A stretch of 64,000 bases of DNA from Maribacter huludaoensis (GTDB lineage: Bacteria; Bacteroidota; Bacteroidia; Flavobacteriales; Flavobacteriaceae), in assembly GCF_029350945.1 (NCBI RefSeq), contig NZ_JARKMS010000004.1:1-64000 (forward strand). The letters run 5' to 3'. Made by a program: the position numbers and the translations under genes. The notes beneath the pieces are model-generated. The model did no database searches and had not been told where the DNA came from. It was given only the letters and a program-made list of their open reading frames with translations. This document shows, one piece after another, positions 1 to 8,985 of the stretch (positions are counted from its first letter, which is position 1; each line of letters opens with the position of its first letter).

Positions 1-1443
1 TTGGTGAACGATGCGGATTTTGATATCAATAATGAGATACAGGATTTAAATTTAACCGGCGACATATTAACGATTACTAATAATGCCGGTGCTACCGACA
101 TAGATTTATCGGATTATAGAGAAACTGTAGTTGGTACAGGAGATATTTCTGTTGTAGATGATGGAAATGGTAACTATACTGTTAATTATGTTGATGGTGA
201 TAATGATGATCAAAACGAAATAGAATTACCAACAGGAGGAAATATCGGACAAGTACTTTCTACAGATGGCTCAGGAACATATACATGGGTAGATCCAGAT
301 TCAGGAGCAGCAGGTGCCGATGGAGAAGGTTTTACAGGAGGAAGTTATGATGCCGGTTCAGGCGTGGTGACGTTCACCTCGGATGACGGACTTGGCTTTG
401 TAACAGGTGATTTACGTGGAGCAGATGGTGCCGACGGAGAAGGTTTTACAGGAGGAAGTTATGATGCCGGTTCAGGCGTGGTGACGTTCACCTCGGATGA
501 CGGACTTGGTTTTGTAACAGGTGATTTACGTGGTGCAGATGGTGCTGACGGTGCAACAGGAGCGCCAGGAGCGCCAGGAGCGCCAGGAGCAGCAGGTGCC
601 GATGGAGAAGGTTTTACAGGAGGAAGTTATAATGCAAGTACAGGCGTGGTAACGTTCACCTCGGATGACGGACTTGGTTTTGTAACAGGTGATTTACGTG
701 GAGCAGATGGTGCTGATGGTGCTCCAGGAGCAACAGGACCTGCAGGTGATCCTGCAACAGATGATCAAACATTGGCAACAACAGGTGCTGCTGGTCAAAT
801 ATCAATTACAGGAGGTAATGCAATTACATTAAATGTAAATGATGCCGATTCAAATGCATCAAACGAACTTCAGACAATAAGTAGATCTGGAACCAATGTA
901 ATATTATCTAATGGTGGTGGTACAGTTTCGATTGCAGATAATGATAACAATTCGAGTAATGAAATTCAAACTATTACGTCTACTGATGGTTCGGTAACCG
1001 TTACTCCAAATGGAATAAATTATAACCTTTCCGTGCCAACGGCAAACGGTGCAGAAACCATAGTGGAAGCGGCACCGGATACAGATATCAGTGTTACTGG
1101 AACTGGTACGTCGGCTGATCCATATTTAATTGCCAATACAAGGCCGGATATTTTCTATCCACCTTCTATTGAGGTAGATGTGGCAACAACGGGTACAGGA
1201 AGAACAATTGATTTACATGCGGAGTATTTAGCTCAGTACGGTACACCGGCAGTGGTTAGCGCAGGTGCCCCAACAGCAATACCAACTTATGCGAATAATG
1301 AATTGTATTATTATGTGACATATTATGATACAACTGTATTTGCAAATGTTAGTGTGAACGCTACGGGTATAATGACTTACGATGTCATAGCGGCTCCAAC
1401 GGATTATAATACACTGATCAATGTAGTTTTTGTAGCTCAATAA
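1..1443 (+). CDS. collagen-like repeat surface protein, 5' end outside the window
   Basis: The frame is open from base 1 and probably starts upstream, so 480 residues is a minimum. It is low in Lys and Cys and rich in Gly, Asp, Thr and Val. A 38-residue unit beginning DGEGFTGGSY occurs three times (bases 319-432, 433-546, 601-714), joined by collagen-like Gly-X-Y runs such as GAPGAPGAPGAAG and GADGAPGATGPAG. The flanks repeat a DADxxxxNEIQ-like motif. The C-terminal 100 residues look like a compact beta domain, ending in VVFVAQ. I see neither a type-A nor a type-B T9SS C-terminal signal. The next two genes, a type-B T9SS cargo and a PorP/SprF protein, suggest a cell-surface or adhesin role, which is inference. 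The exact function is unknown. Confidence 0.75.
   Translation: MVNDADFDINNEIQDLNLTGDILTITNNAGATDIDLSDYRETVVGTGDISVVDDGNGNYTVNYVDGDNDDQNEIELPTGGNIGQVLSTDGSGTYTWVDPDSGAAGADGEGFTGGSYDAGSGVVTFTSDDGLGFVTGDLRGADGADGEGFTGGSYDAGSGVVTFTSDDGLGFVTGDLRGADGADGATGAPGAPGAPGAAGADGEGFTGGSYNASTGVVTFTSDDGLGFVTGDLRGADGADGAPGATGPAGDPATDDQTLATTGAAGQISITGGNAITLNVNDADSNASNELQTISRSGTNVILSNGGGTVSIADNDNNSSNEIQTITSTDGSVTVTPNGINYNLSVPTANGAETIVEAAPDTDISVTGTGTSADPYLIANTRPDIFYPPSIEVDVATTGTGRTIDLHAEYLAQYGTPAVVSAGAPTAIPTYANNELYYYVTYYDTTVFANVSVNATGIMTYDVIAAPTDYNTLINVVFVAQ
319..714 (+). repeat. three 114-bp in-frame coding repeats plus a 9-bp microrepeat
   Basis: Copies lie at 319-432, 433-546 and 601-714. Copies 1 and 2 are directly adjacent and differ by about four bases, all at third positions. 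Copy 3 is more diverged and is separated by a 54-bp collagen-like spacer. The spacer contains three perfect copies of GGAGCGCCA at 559-585. All lengths are multiples of three, so gain or loss of units would keep the frame. Confidence 0.9.
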
Positions 1444-1451
1444 TTAGCTAA

Positions 1452-3497
1452 TTGAAACAAAGATCCCAAATCGATTTGAAAAAAAATTATACATATAGAA
1501 CTATAATCCTAAGCATTGTTTTTACAATGCTGGGGATTTTTGTCTCAAACGCGCAGTTTTTATTGCAGGCTCCAACAGATAGTGATCAAAACAATTTTCG
1601 TTGGTATGAAGCTTCAGATACAGCAACCGTACTTGGTACAGATTCTTTTTATGAAGTAACCCAACCGGGTATTTACTTTGCAACCTATGACGGTACCTTA
1701 TGTGGCTCTAATGCAACAGGGTATTTTATTGTAACAGATTGTAATAATCCTGACAATGAAGTAACTATGGATATCACTTCTAACGTACCAAGCACAGCTT
1801 CGGTAAGTTGGAGTCCGCCATTAACGGGAGATCAACTAAGTCCCATGGTCATTGCTACAGATGCCGTTGTAAGATATACGGCAATGGTAACAAAGGCGGG
1901 TAATACGTTCAGCCTACCAAATTTTACGGTAGTATGTTTGCCCGAGGCTGCAGATTTAGAAGATGATTTGGTAACTACGGATGAGGAAGTACCAGTAACT
2001 ATAGATATTTATGCTAATGATGCCGATTTACCGGATGTAGGGGCTCTGACAACTACAGATCCCGCAAATGGTTCGGTAACTATTGATGATAGTGGTACGC
2101 CGAACAATCCTATGGATGATATTGTCACCTACACTCCAGATGTAGATTTCAATGGTACGGACACTTTTGACTATACCATTTGTAATGCATATGGAGATTG
2201 TAGTACGGCAACGGTAACTGTTGAAGTGCTACCAGTTTTGGATACAAATGATGATTCTATAGCAATAGATATCAATGCAATTACAGCTATAGATACATGG
2301 CAAGTAAATGATAACGATTTACCTACAGATGGTACATTCAGCGTAACGCAACCAACCAATGGTTCTGTAACTGTTGATGACAATGGTACACCGAATGACC
2401 CATCCGATGATGTTCCGACATACTTCCCGAATAATAATTATTTAGGTACAGATACTTTTGATTATACCGTGTGTGATACAGTGGGTAACTGTAGTACATC
2501 GACCATAACAATTCTTATTAATCCGTTAGGTGTTGATATGGATAGTGATGATGATGGTATAGTTGATAGCTTTGAAGATTTAAATTTAGATGGTGATAAT
2601 GATCCGTCTACCGACCCAACAGATTCTGATGGGGACGGCTTCCCGGATTATTTGGATATTGATGCAGATGGCGATGGTATACCTGATAATGTTGAGGCTC
2701 AGGCTACGGCAGATTATATTCCGCCTTCAGGGATCGATGCGAATACCAACGGGTTAGATGATGCGTATGAAGCTAATGGTTTAACTGGATTGTTCCCTGT
2801 AGATACGGACGGAGATAACCTACCTGATTATTTAGATGAGGATAGTGATAATGATAACGTACTGGATGCTATTGAAGCTCATGATCATGATCATGATGGT
2901 ATTGCAGATGTTGTTATGATTGGTTCGGATAAGGATAATGACGGATTGGATGATGGTTATGAAGGTGCAATTTCGGTTGATACGGATGTAAATGATGAAA
3001 TTGATGATCCTTACGCTCAACTTCCAAATACCGATGGTGATGAAGAATCTGATTACAGGGATACCGATGATGACGATGATGGTATAGAAACCCGTGATGA
3101 GGATATCAATCTTAACGGAAATTATGTTGATGATGATTCTGATTCTGATGGTATACCAAATTACTTGGATTCAGATTTAGGTCAGCTAGAAGAAGAAATT
3201 GAAGTTTTCAACGTTATTACACCCAATGGTGATGGTATTCATGATGTATTAAGGATAAATGGATTGGAAAATTACCCTAACAATACACTAAAAATCTATA
3301 ACAGATGGGGTGTAGCGGTCTATATGACCAAGGCATACAACACAGAAGGTAATGTCTTTGATGGTACATCTGAGGGTAGGGTAACCGTTGATGTTGATAG
3401 TAAATTACCGGTAGGTACATACTTCTATATTTTGGAATATGAAATGCCAAACGGAGATGCGGAAACACTCTCGGGTTACATTTATATAAATAGATAA
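1452..3497 (+). CDS. T9SS type-B sorting domain protein with thrombospondin type 3 repeats
   Basis: This is a 681-residue secreted protein. The start is TTG; it is preferred because it gives a basic N-terminus followed by a hydrophobic signal peptide ending near SNAQF (residue about 35), whereas the first ATG lies inside that segment. Two cadherin/Ig-like repeats follow (about 173-265 and 268-360; NDADLPD, NDNDLPT and FDYTICN/FDYTVCD motifs). Then come many DxDxDGxxD calcium-binding thrombospondin type 3 repeats (about 362-590). The gliding-motility-associated C-terminal domain (about 595-681) has [16 protein letters not shown] and a final GYIYINR, the hallmark of type-B T9SS substrates. It sits 8 bp after the collagen-like gene and 6 bp before the PorP/SprF gene, so one operon is likely. 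Surface display through T9SS is well supported; its ligand is unknown. Confidence 0.9.
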   Translation: MKQRSQIDLKKNYTYRTIILSIVFTMLGIFVSNAQFLLQAPTDSDQNNFRWYEASDTATVLGTDSFYEVTQPGIYFATYDGTLCGSNATGYFIVTDCNNPDNEVTMDITSNVPSTASVSWSPPLTGDQLSPMVIATDAVVRYTAMVTKAGNTFSLPNFTVVCLPEAADLEDDLVTTDEEVPVTIDIYANDADLPDVGALTTTDPANGSVTIDDSGTPNNPMDDIVTYTPDVDFNGTDTFDYTICNAYGDCSTATVTVEVLPVLDTNDDSIAIDINAITAIDTWQVNDNDLPTDGTFSVTQPTNGSVTVDDNGTPNDPSDDVPTYFPNNNYLGTDTFDYTVCDTVGNCSTSTITILINPLGVDMDSDDDGIVDSFEDLNLDGDNDPSTDPTDSDGDGFPDYLDIDADGDGIPDNVEAQATADYIPPSGIDANTNGLDDAYEANGLTGLFPVDTDGDNLPDYLDEDSDNDNVLDAIEAHDHDHDGIADVVMIGSDKDNDGLDDGYEGAISVDTDVNDEIDDPYAQLPNTDGDEESDYRDTDDDDDGIETRDEDINLNGNYVDDDSDSDGIPNYLDSDLGQLEEEIEVFNVITPNGDGIHDVLRINGLENYPNNTLKIYNRWGVAVYMTKAYNTEGNVFDGTSEGRVTVDVDSKLPVGTYFYILEYEMPNGDAETLSGYIYINR

Positions 3498-3503
3498 AAT
3501 AGA

Positions 3504-4457
3504 ATGTTGAATACATATATAAACATACTTAAAAAGTATATTCCAAAACAAGTTGTTGTCGTTATGGCATTATGTTTTGGGTTGTTTGCCTATGGTCAGC
3601 AAGATGCACAGTATACCCAGTATATGTATAACACCATAAGTGTCAATCCTGCATATGCCGGATCTAGAGGACATATCAGTTTAGGTGCTTTGCATAGGTC
3701 TCAATGGGTAGGTTTAGATGGGGCGCCTACTACACAGACATTTAATGTACATTCCCCAATTGGTTATAGGGGTGTAGGTTTAGGACTTTCAATAGTAAAT
3801 GATGAAATAGGTCCTACATCAGAAACCAATTTTGATATTGATTTCTCGTATACGATTTGGACATCTACTGAAGGTAGGTTAAGTTTTGGTTTAAAGGCCA
3901 GTGCCAATTTATTGGATATCAGGTTTTCAGAGCTAAATCAATATACCACTGACCCTACTTTACAACAAGATATAGATAATAGGCTTTCGCCAAATATTGG
4001 CGCCGGGGTGTATTATCATACCAATAAATTCTATGTTGGGTTGTCTGTACCTAGATTTTTGGAAACAACACATTTTCAGGAAACTAACCTATCTACGGCC
4101 AAAGAACAAATGAACCTTTATTTAATAACTGGTTACGTTTGGGATTTAAACGAGTCCTTAAAATTTAAGCCGGCATTACTTACCAAGGCTGTTCAAGGGG
4201 CACCTTTACAGGTAGATCTATCTGCAAATTTTATGCTAAATGAAAAATTCATTTTGGGAGCGGCCTACAGGTGGGACGCCGCATTTAGTGGTATGGCAGG
4301 TTTTAACGTATCTAATAAGTTTTTAATTGGTATAGCGTATGACAAAGAAACTACAGATCTTGGTAATACGGCTTTTAATAATGGATCGTTCGAAGTTATT
4401 TTTAGATACGATTTTATTATGACCAAGAACAACTTAAAATCGCCGCGTTTCTTCTAG
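3504..4457 (+). CDS. PorP/SprF family type IX secretion outer-membrane protein
   Basis: 317 residues with an N-terminal hydrophobic segment ending in LFAYGQQ, then the family signature QYTQYMYNTISVNPAYAGS and a predicted beta-barrel to the end (RYDF near the C-terminus). PorP/SprF proteins act with T9SS in the outer membrane and are typically paired with the cargo they help export or anchor; SprF is needed for SprB secretion in Flavobacterium johnsoniae. Here the partner is most likely the type-B cargo 6 bp upstream. It is probably a dedicated paralogue rather than the core PorP, because no other T9SS structural gene is nearby. Confidence 0.92.
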   Translation: MLNTYINILKKYIPKQVVVVMALCFGLFAYGQQDAQYTQYMYNTISVNPAYAGSRGHISLGALHRSQWVGLDGAPTTQTFNVHSPIGYRGVGLGLSIVNDEIGPTSETNFDIDFSYTIWTSTEGRLSFGLKASANLLDIRFSELNQYTTDPTLQQDIDNRLSPNIGAGVYYHTNKFYVGLSVPRFLETTHFQETNLSTAKEQMNLYLITGYVWDLNESLKFKPALLTKAVQGAPLQVDLSANFMLNEKFILGAAYRWDAAFSGMAGFNVSNKFLIGIAYDKETTDLGNTAFNNGSFEVIFRYDFIMTKNNLKSPRFF

Positions 4458-4515
4458 ATTTATCTTTTTATATTCTTCTTTACGTTAAATACCTAAAACG
4501 CCTTATTTTTACCTT

Positions 4516-5043
4516 ATGAAGGAAGAACAGGTAATTCTCGTAAATGAAAATAATGAGCAAATAGGCACTATGGCTAAAATGGAAGCCCATGAAAAGGCAG
4601 TTTTACATAGGGCTTTTTCCGTTTTTATAACGAACGACATTGGCGATATTATGCTGCAACAACGTGCGGCATCTAAATATCATTCTCCATTATTATGGAC
4701 AAATACATGTTGTAGTCACCAGCGAGTAGGAGAGACCAATATTGAAGCTGGCAAGCGTAGACTACAAGAAGAAATGGGTTTTCAGGCCGAATTAAAAGAA
4801 CTGTTTTCTTTCATTTACAAGGCTCCTTTTGATAACGGTTTAACGGAGCACGAACTTGATCATGTCATGATAGGTACTTACAACGCTGAGCCAAATATTA
4901 ATATTGAAGAGGTAGAGGCATGGAAATGGATGTCTCCTGAATCTATTAAAGAAGATATCTCCAATAATCCTAATGCTTATACAGCTTGGTTTAAGATAAT
5001 CTTTGACAAATTTTACGAACATTTATTTAACACACCGGCATAG
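4516..5043 (+). CDS. idi: isopentenyl-diphosphate delta-isomerase, type 1
   Basis: 175-residue Nudix-fold enzyme that interconverts IPP and DMAPP. The catalytic Cys lies in NTCCSHQ, the Nudix-like helix is in RRLQEEMGF, and the EHELDHV segment carries acidic metal/catalytic residues. The length is typical for bacterial type 1 Idi. A near-consensus -7 box (TATTTTTA, 4504-4511) sits just before the ATG. The next gene starts 2 bp after the stop, so the two are probably co-transcribed. A type 1 Idi would suit either isoprenoid route. Confidence 0.95.
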   Translation: MKEEQVILVNENNEQIGTMAKMEAHEKAVLHRAFSVFITNDIGDIMLQQRAASKYHSPLLWTNTCCSHQRVGETNIEAGKRRLQEEMGFQAELKELFSFIYKAPFDNGLTEHELDHVMIGTYNAEPNINIEEVEAWKWMSPESIKEDISNNPNAYTAWFKIIFDKFYEHLFNTPA

Positions 5044-5045
5044 AG

Positions 5046-5453
5046 ATGAAAGTTAAAGTAAGTAGAAAGGCACATTTTAATGCAGCCCATCGTTTATATA
5101 GAAAAGACTGGGAAGACACTAAGAATACAGAAGTTTTTGGTAAATGTAATAACCCTAATTTTCATGGCCACAATTACGAAATGATTGTAAGTGTTACGGG
5201 AGAAATAGATCCAGAAACAGGTTTTGTAATGGATATGAAGGTGTTAAAAGATTTGATCAAAGAAGAGATTGAAGACTATTTGGACCATAAAAACTTAAAC
5301 ATTGAAGTAGAAGAGTTTAAAACCTTAAACCCTACGGCAGAGAATATAGCTGTGGTTATATGGAAAAGGTTAAGGCCAAATGTTCAAGATACCCATGAAC
5401 TTGAAGTGGTTCTTTTTGAAACGCCAAGAAATTACGTTACGTTCTCAGGATAG
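5046..5453 (+). CDS. queD: 6-pyruvoyl-tetrahydropterin synthase / 6-carboxytetrahydropterin synthase family
   Basis: 135 residues. Zinc-binding His15 (FNAAHR), His40 and His42 (FHGHNYE) and a candidate catalytic Cys34 (GKCNNPNFHGH) are all present, with a conserved Glu near the end (ELEVVLFETP). The family makes either 6-carboxytetrahydropterin (QueD, queuosine pathway) or 6-pyruvoyl-tetrahydropterin. The Cys in the CxxxxxHGH arrangement fits QueD, but no other queuosine gene is nearby, so the symbol is tentative. The gene follows idi by 2 bp. Confidence 0.85.
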   Translation: MKVKVSRKAHFNAAHRLYRKDWEDTKNTEVFGKCNNPNFHGHNYEMIVSVTGEIDPETGFVMDMKVLKDLIKEEIEDYLDHKNLNIEVEEFKTLNPTAENIAVVIWKRLRPNVQDTHELEVVLFETPRNYVTFSG

Positions 5454-5530
5454 TTTTTAAAGTTAATTGTAAGATTTTTTTTAATTCAACGTTATAATAG
5501 TTATTAAATAGATCAACTTAAAAATATAGA

Positions 5531-6496
5531 ATGATACATCCTTTAAAATTTAGGCCCATTTTAAAAGAAAGACTTTGGGGCGGTACCAAGCTAAAAGAGG
5601 TTTTTGGAAAACCAATTGAAAGTGATATTACCGGCGAAAGTTGGGAGTTGTCTACCGTAAAAGGTGATATTTCTGTAGTTGCAAACGGTAGTTTAGAGGG
5701 CAAATCTCTTCAAGAACTAATAGATTCTAATGCAGAAGAATTATTAGGTAAGAGCGTTGTAGAGCGTTTTGGAAAAGAATTTCCGATCTTAATAAAGTTT
5801 ATTGATGCAAAGCAAGACTTATCCATACAACTACACCCAAATGATGCTCTGGCCAAAGAACGTCATAATTCATTTGGAAAGACAGAAATGTGGTACATTA
5901 TGGATGCCGATCCTAATGCAGAGTTGATCGTAGGTTTTAATAAAGATGTCACCAAAGAAGAATATGCTGAAAGTGTTGCTAATGATACCTTGCTTGATCT
6001 TCTTAATTATGAGCAAGTTAAAGAAGGGGATACGTTCTTTATAAATACGGGTAAAATTCATGCAATAGGAGCAGGGGTGATGTTGGCGGAAATACAACAG
6101 ACATCTGATGTTACGTATCGTGTTTTTGACTTCAACAGAAAAGATAAAGAAGGTAATCTTCGTGAACTGCATACAGAGTTGGCGTTAGATGCTGTAGATT
6201 ATGAAAAGAAAGATGATTTTAAAGTTGAATACGGTCATAATAAGAATGAGGTAAATACTATGGTAGATTGTCCATATTTTAAAACAAACTTCATTGAGCT
6301 TACCGATAATTTGGATTTAGATACGGCACAACGCGATTCATTTACAATTTTTATGTGCGTTGGTGGAGAAACCAAAATTAGTACTGCAGAGGGTGAAGTG
6401 TCTATTAAAAGTGGAGAAACAGCTTTATTACCAGCTTCAACCCAAAAAATTTCCTTACAGTCAACCGGTGCTAAATTATTAGAAGTTACTATTTAA
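5531..6496 (+). CDS. manA: mannose-6-phosphate isomerase, class I
   Basis: 321-residue cupin metalloenzyme interconverting fructose-6-phosphate and mannose-6-phosphate. The zinc-site motif QLHPND is at residues 100-105, followed by GKTEMWYI, and the downstream HAIGAG and TYRVFDF motifs are typical of short class I enzymes (no long C-terminal domain). It feeds GDP-mannose and so polysaccharide or glycoprotein synthesis. It is preceded by a 77-bp AT-rich gap without a clear -7 box. Confidence 0.95.
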   Translation: MIHPLKFRPILKERLWGGTKLKEVFGKPIESDITGESWELSTVKGDISVVANGSLEGKSLQELIDSNAEELLGKSVVERFGKEFPILIKFIDAKQDLSIQLHPNDALAKERHNSFGKTEMWYIMDADPNAELIVGFNKDVTKEEYAESVANDTLLDLLNYEQVKEGDTFFINTGKIHAIGAGVMLAEIQQTSDVTYRVFDFNRKDKEGNLRELHTELALDAVDYEKKDDFKVEYGHNKNEVNTMVDCPYFKTNFIELTDNLDLDTAQRDSFTIFMCVGGETKISTAEGEVSIKSGETALLPASTQKISLQSTGAKLLEVTI

Positions 6497-6529
6497 GTTC
6501 TAATTAACGATACGGCAGTTCAAAAATCG

Positions 6530-6537
6530 TATTTTTG
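6530..6537 (+). promoter_or_regulatory. Bacteroidetes -7 box for the 89-residue protein gene
   Basis: TATTTTTG fits the TAnnTTTG consensus of the housekeeping sigma factor in Bacteroidetes. It ends 16 bp before the ATG at 6554, giving a leader of roughly 12 nt. No convincing -33 TTG was found. Confidence 0.6.
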
Positions 6538-6553
6538 CAAAAAATAATTAGAG

Positions 6554-6823
6554 ATGGCAAGTATTAAAAATTTAAAAAAAGATATTAATAATGTTCTTGG
6601 AGACATTATAGAAGGAGTTTATATAGTTGAGGCTACTAACGGTACTACACACTCAAAAGAGGGGTCTGCCATTATAGATGAAGCAATTGTAACTTTTGAC
6701 GAGTTGGTCGCTAAAATCAACAAGAATGATGTTGAGAACAAGAAAGCACATTTCAAAGAAGTTAGAAAAGAGTTGGAAACTAAAGCAACTAAATTGGTAG
6801 AAGACTTGAATAAGTTAGCTTAA
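6554..6823 (+). CDS. small conserved helical protein of unknown function
   Basis: 89 residues, charged (Lys/Glu rich), predicted almost entirely alpha-helical, with no signal peptide and no Cys. The N-terminus is KNLKKDINNVLGDIIEG and the rest looks like a long amphipathic helix pair. I know it only as a small hypothetical protein type of Flavobacteria. It has its own promoter and a strong terminator, so it is a monocistronic unit and perhaps well expressed. No function is assigned. Confidence 0.8.
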   Translation: MASIKNLKKDINNVLGDIIEGVYIVEATNGTTHSKEGSAIIDEAIVTFDELVAKINKNDVENKKAHFKEVRKELETKATKLVEDLNKLA

Positions 6824-6842
6824 TTGAAGACTATCTTAAAAT

Positions 6843-6876
6843 AAAAAAGCATCTTAATTTATTAGGATGCTTTTTT
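6843..6876. terminator. bidirectional intrinsic terminator
   Basis: Arms AAAAAAGCATC (6843-6853) and GATGCTTTTTT (6866-6876) pair perfectly around a 12-nt loop. A- and T-runs on both sides let it serve the plus gene ending at 6823 and the minus gene ending at 6899. Confidence 0.85.
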
Positions 6877-6898
6877 ATTTTGAACAATTAGTATGGTT

Positions 6899-7594
6899 CT
6901 AATTCTTTTTCAAAAGTTCAGCTAATTCCTTACCATATTTAGATTCAGCTACCTCTGGTGATAGTACACTGTAAATTGAATCTAAGTATTTGACGTTGGC
7001 ATCTGGTATTTCTTTTAATGCAATGTACGGCGCTATAAATGAGGATTTGTTGTTAAGCGCAAAGTTGATTGCAAATGCATAACCTCTTTGTGTATTTCTA
7101 TTACTGATATTCGTTAATGAATCAATACTTATCTGGCTTAACTCACCATTAGGTTGTGCTGCATTCATCATAATTTCAACATTTTTTTTATTGATGTTGC
7201 TCATGTGTTTTTTGTATTCCTCAAGTTTTTCATGAGTTGTAGAACCAGTAATCTTTGCAGTAGTATCAAAAGTATTCCAATCAGTATTGATAGTAATAGT
7301 TCCAGGTTCGGCAAAGAATGTAATGCGATCGTTAATATCGTTATTATCCTTTTTGTCAAGGTATAGATAAAATATCTCAGGACTTGTTAATTTGGTCTCA
7401 AAAGAAAAATTTCCATCTCCGTTAATAGCAAGGGAATCAACAGTAATTAGAACTGAGTCCGGTACATGTTGCAAATAAAGGGTACCTTTTTTCAATCCTT
7501 TTATTTTACCGCTTACAATCATAGTTTCTTCTGCATTGTCGCCACATGAGCTTAATGCCAAAAGTGCGGCAACAACAAATAATATTTTCTTCAT
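6899..7594 (-). CDS. DUF4369 domain lipoprotein
   Basis: 231 residues. The N-terminus MKKILFVVAALLALSSCGDN is a lipoprotein signal peptide with its lipobox Cys at residue 17. The next 100 residues (VSGKIKGLKKGTLYLQHVPD) match the DUF4369 domain, which in Bacteroidetes usually precedes a thioredoxin/AhpC-TSA domain. Here that domain is missing and no CxxC is present, so this is a stand-alone DUF4369 protein, probably anchored in the envelope. Function unknown. A near-consensus box (CAAATATC on the plus strand, 7611-7624 region) lies upstream. Confidence 0.8.
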   Translation of the reverse strand: MKKILFVVAALLALSSCGDNAEETMIVSGKIKGLKKGTLYLQHVPDSVLITVDSLAINGDGNFSFETKLTSPEIFYLYLDKKDNNDINDRITFFAEPGTITINTDWNTFDTTAKITGSTTHEKLEEYKKHMSNINKKNVEIMMNAAQPNGELSQISIDSLTNISNRNTQRGYAFAINFALNNKSSFIAPYIALKEIPDANVKYLDSIYSVLSPEVAESKYGKELAELLKKN

Positions 7595-7676
7595 TATTAT
7601 AATTTAGGGCGCAAATATCTATAAAATTTGATAATAAAGAACGCCAACTCTTTATTTTGTTAGTAAATATGTGTGG

Positions 7677-8951
7677 TTACAAACTCGATGCAACTTCCAT
7701 CAAATAGGCGCAAAGTAAAGCGCCACCGGTACCTACAACATAACCAAGAACAGCTAATAGCACACCGACCGAAGTTAATGACGGATGAAATTCCGCAGCT
7801 ACTACTGGGGCAGAGGCGGCACCACCAACATTTGCCTGACTACCTACCGCTAAAAAGAAATAAGGTGCTCTTATAAGTTTGGCTACCAATATCATCAATC
7901 CAGCGTGAATGGCAATCCAGATAAAGCCAACAGCAATTAATCCAGGGTTTTCAAGTACTTTGTTCAGGTCCATTTTCATACCAATGGTAGCAACCAGAAT
8001 ATAAATAAACATGCCGCCAATTTTACTGGCACCTGCACCTTCATAATTTTTAGCTTTAGTGAAGGATAACGCTATGCCCAAACCTGTAGCGATAACTACC
8101 ATCCAAAAGAATGCAGAGCCTAAGAAAGATAGAAAACTCTTTTTATCGCTTACAGCGTCAAAATTACCTTCTAAATAAGTACTTATATGGTCGCCGAAAA
8201 AATGAGCTATCCCAACAGCGGTAAAAGCTAAGGCTAGCATAATCATATAATCGTTCAGAGTAGGTACACGAGTGATTCTCTCGGTAAATTCGGTCACTTT
8301 TACTTTTAAAGTTTCAATGGCAGAAGTATCTGCTTTTAACCATGCGTCAATTTTTTTTGTTCTACCAACTCCTAAAAGTACAATGGCCATCCACACATTT
8401 GCAACTACAATATCTATCAATACCATACCACCATATTTTTCAGGATTGTATTGAAAAATCTCTAACATTGCCGCCTGGTTGGCACCGCCACCGATCCAAC
8501 TACCTGCAATAGTGGACAGCCCCCTCCAAATAGCATTAAAATCATTTCCGCCCACGGTATCCGGAGAGAATATTGAAACAATCAGTATAGCAATTGGTCC
8601 TCCTATAATTATACCGGCACTCCCTGTTAAAAACATGATGAGAGCTTTAGAGCCCAAATTTGATATGGCTTTAATATCAATACTCAATGTCATGAGAACG
8701 AGTGCCGCAGGTAGTAAGTACCTACTTGCCATAAAGTATAAATTGGAAATCTCATCAGAAACAATTCCGGTACTGGTCAAAATAGCCGGTAGTAAATAGC
8801 ACATAAGAACCGCTGGAACAATGGAGTAGAATTTACTCCAAAATCCGGTTTTTAGGCTAGAAGTATAAAAGATGAACCCTAGGCATAGTGCCAAGAGTCC
8901 AAAAACTACCGTATCATTAGTAATTATGGGTTGTGCATATAGGTAAGACAT
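7677..8951 (-). CDS. DUF819 family integral membrane protein
   Basis: 424 residues with about 11-12 hydrophobic segments and Gly-rich motifs (SWIGGGANQAAM, GSQANVGGAASAP) typical of the DUF819/YjcL family. These are putative transporters of unknown substrate in the inner membrane. The gene is preceded by a good minus-strand -7 box and followed by an 80-bp gap to the DUF4369 gene. Confidence 0.88.
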   Translation of the reverse strand: MSYLYAQPIITNDTVVFGLLALCLGFIFYTSSLKTGFWSKFYSIVPAVLMCYLLPAILTSTGIVSDEISNLYFMASRYLLPAALVLMTLSIDIKAISNLGSKALIMFLTGSAGIIIGGPIAILIVSIFSPDTVGGNDFNAIWRGLSTIAGSWIGGGANQAAMLEIFQYNPEKYGGMVLIDIVVANVWMAIVLLGVGRTKKIDAWLKADTSAIETLKVKVTEFTERITRVPTLNDYMIMLALAFTAVGIAHFFGDHISTYLEGNFDAVSDKKSFLSFLGSAFFWMVVIATGLGIALSFTKAKNYEGAGASKIGGMFIYILVATIGMKMDLNKVLENPGLIAVGFIWIAIHAGLMILVAKLIRAPYFFLAVGSQANVGGAASAPVVAAEFHPSLTSVGVLLAVLGYVVGTGGALLCAYLMEVASSL

Positions 8952-8976
8952 AAAAGTATTGGTGAGTTGGTATGTT

Positions 8977-8984
8977 CAAATATA
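8977..8984 (-). promoter_or_regulatory. -7 box for the DUF819 gene
   Basis: The plus strand reads CAAATATA, i.e. TATATTTG on the minus strand, a perfect TAnnTTTG. It is 25 bp upstream of the start at 8951 and in the only gap between this gene and the HAD gene. Confidence 0.6.
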
Positions 8985-8985
8985 G

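Noticed and set aside
5870-6172. 100-codon minus-strand frame inside manA
   Set aside because: Antisense shadow of a well-supported gene; Phe/Ile/Cys-rich product with no family pattern.
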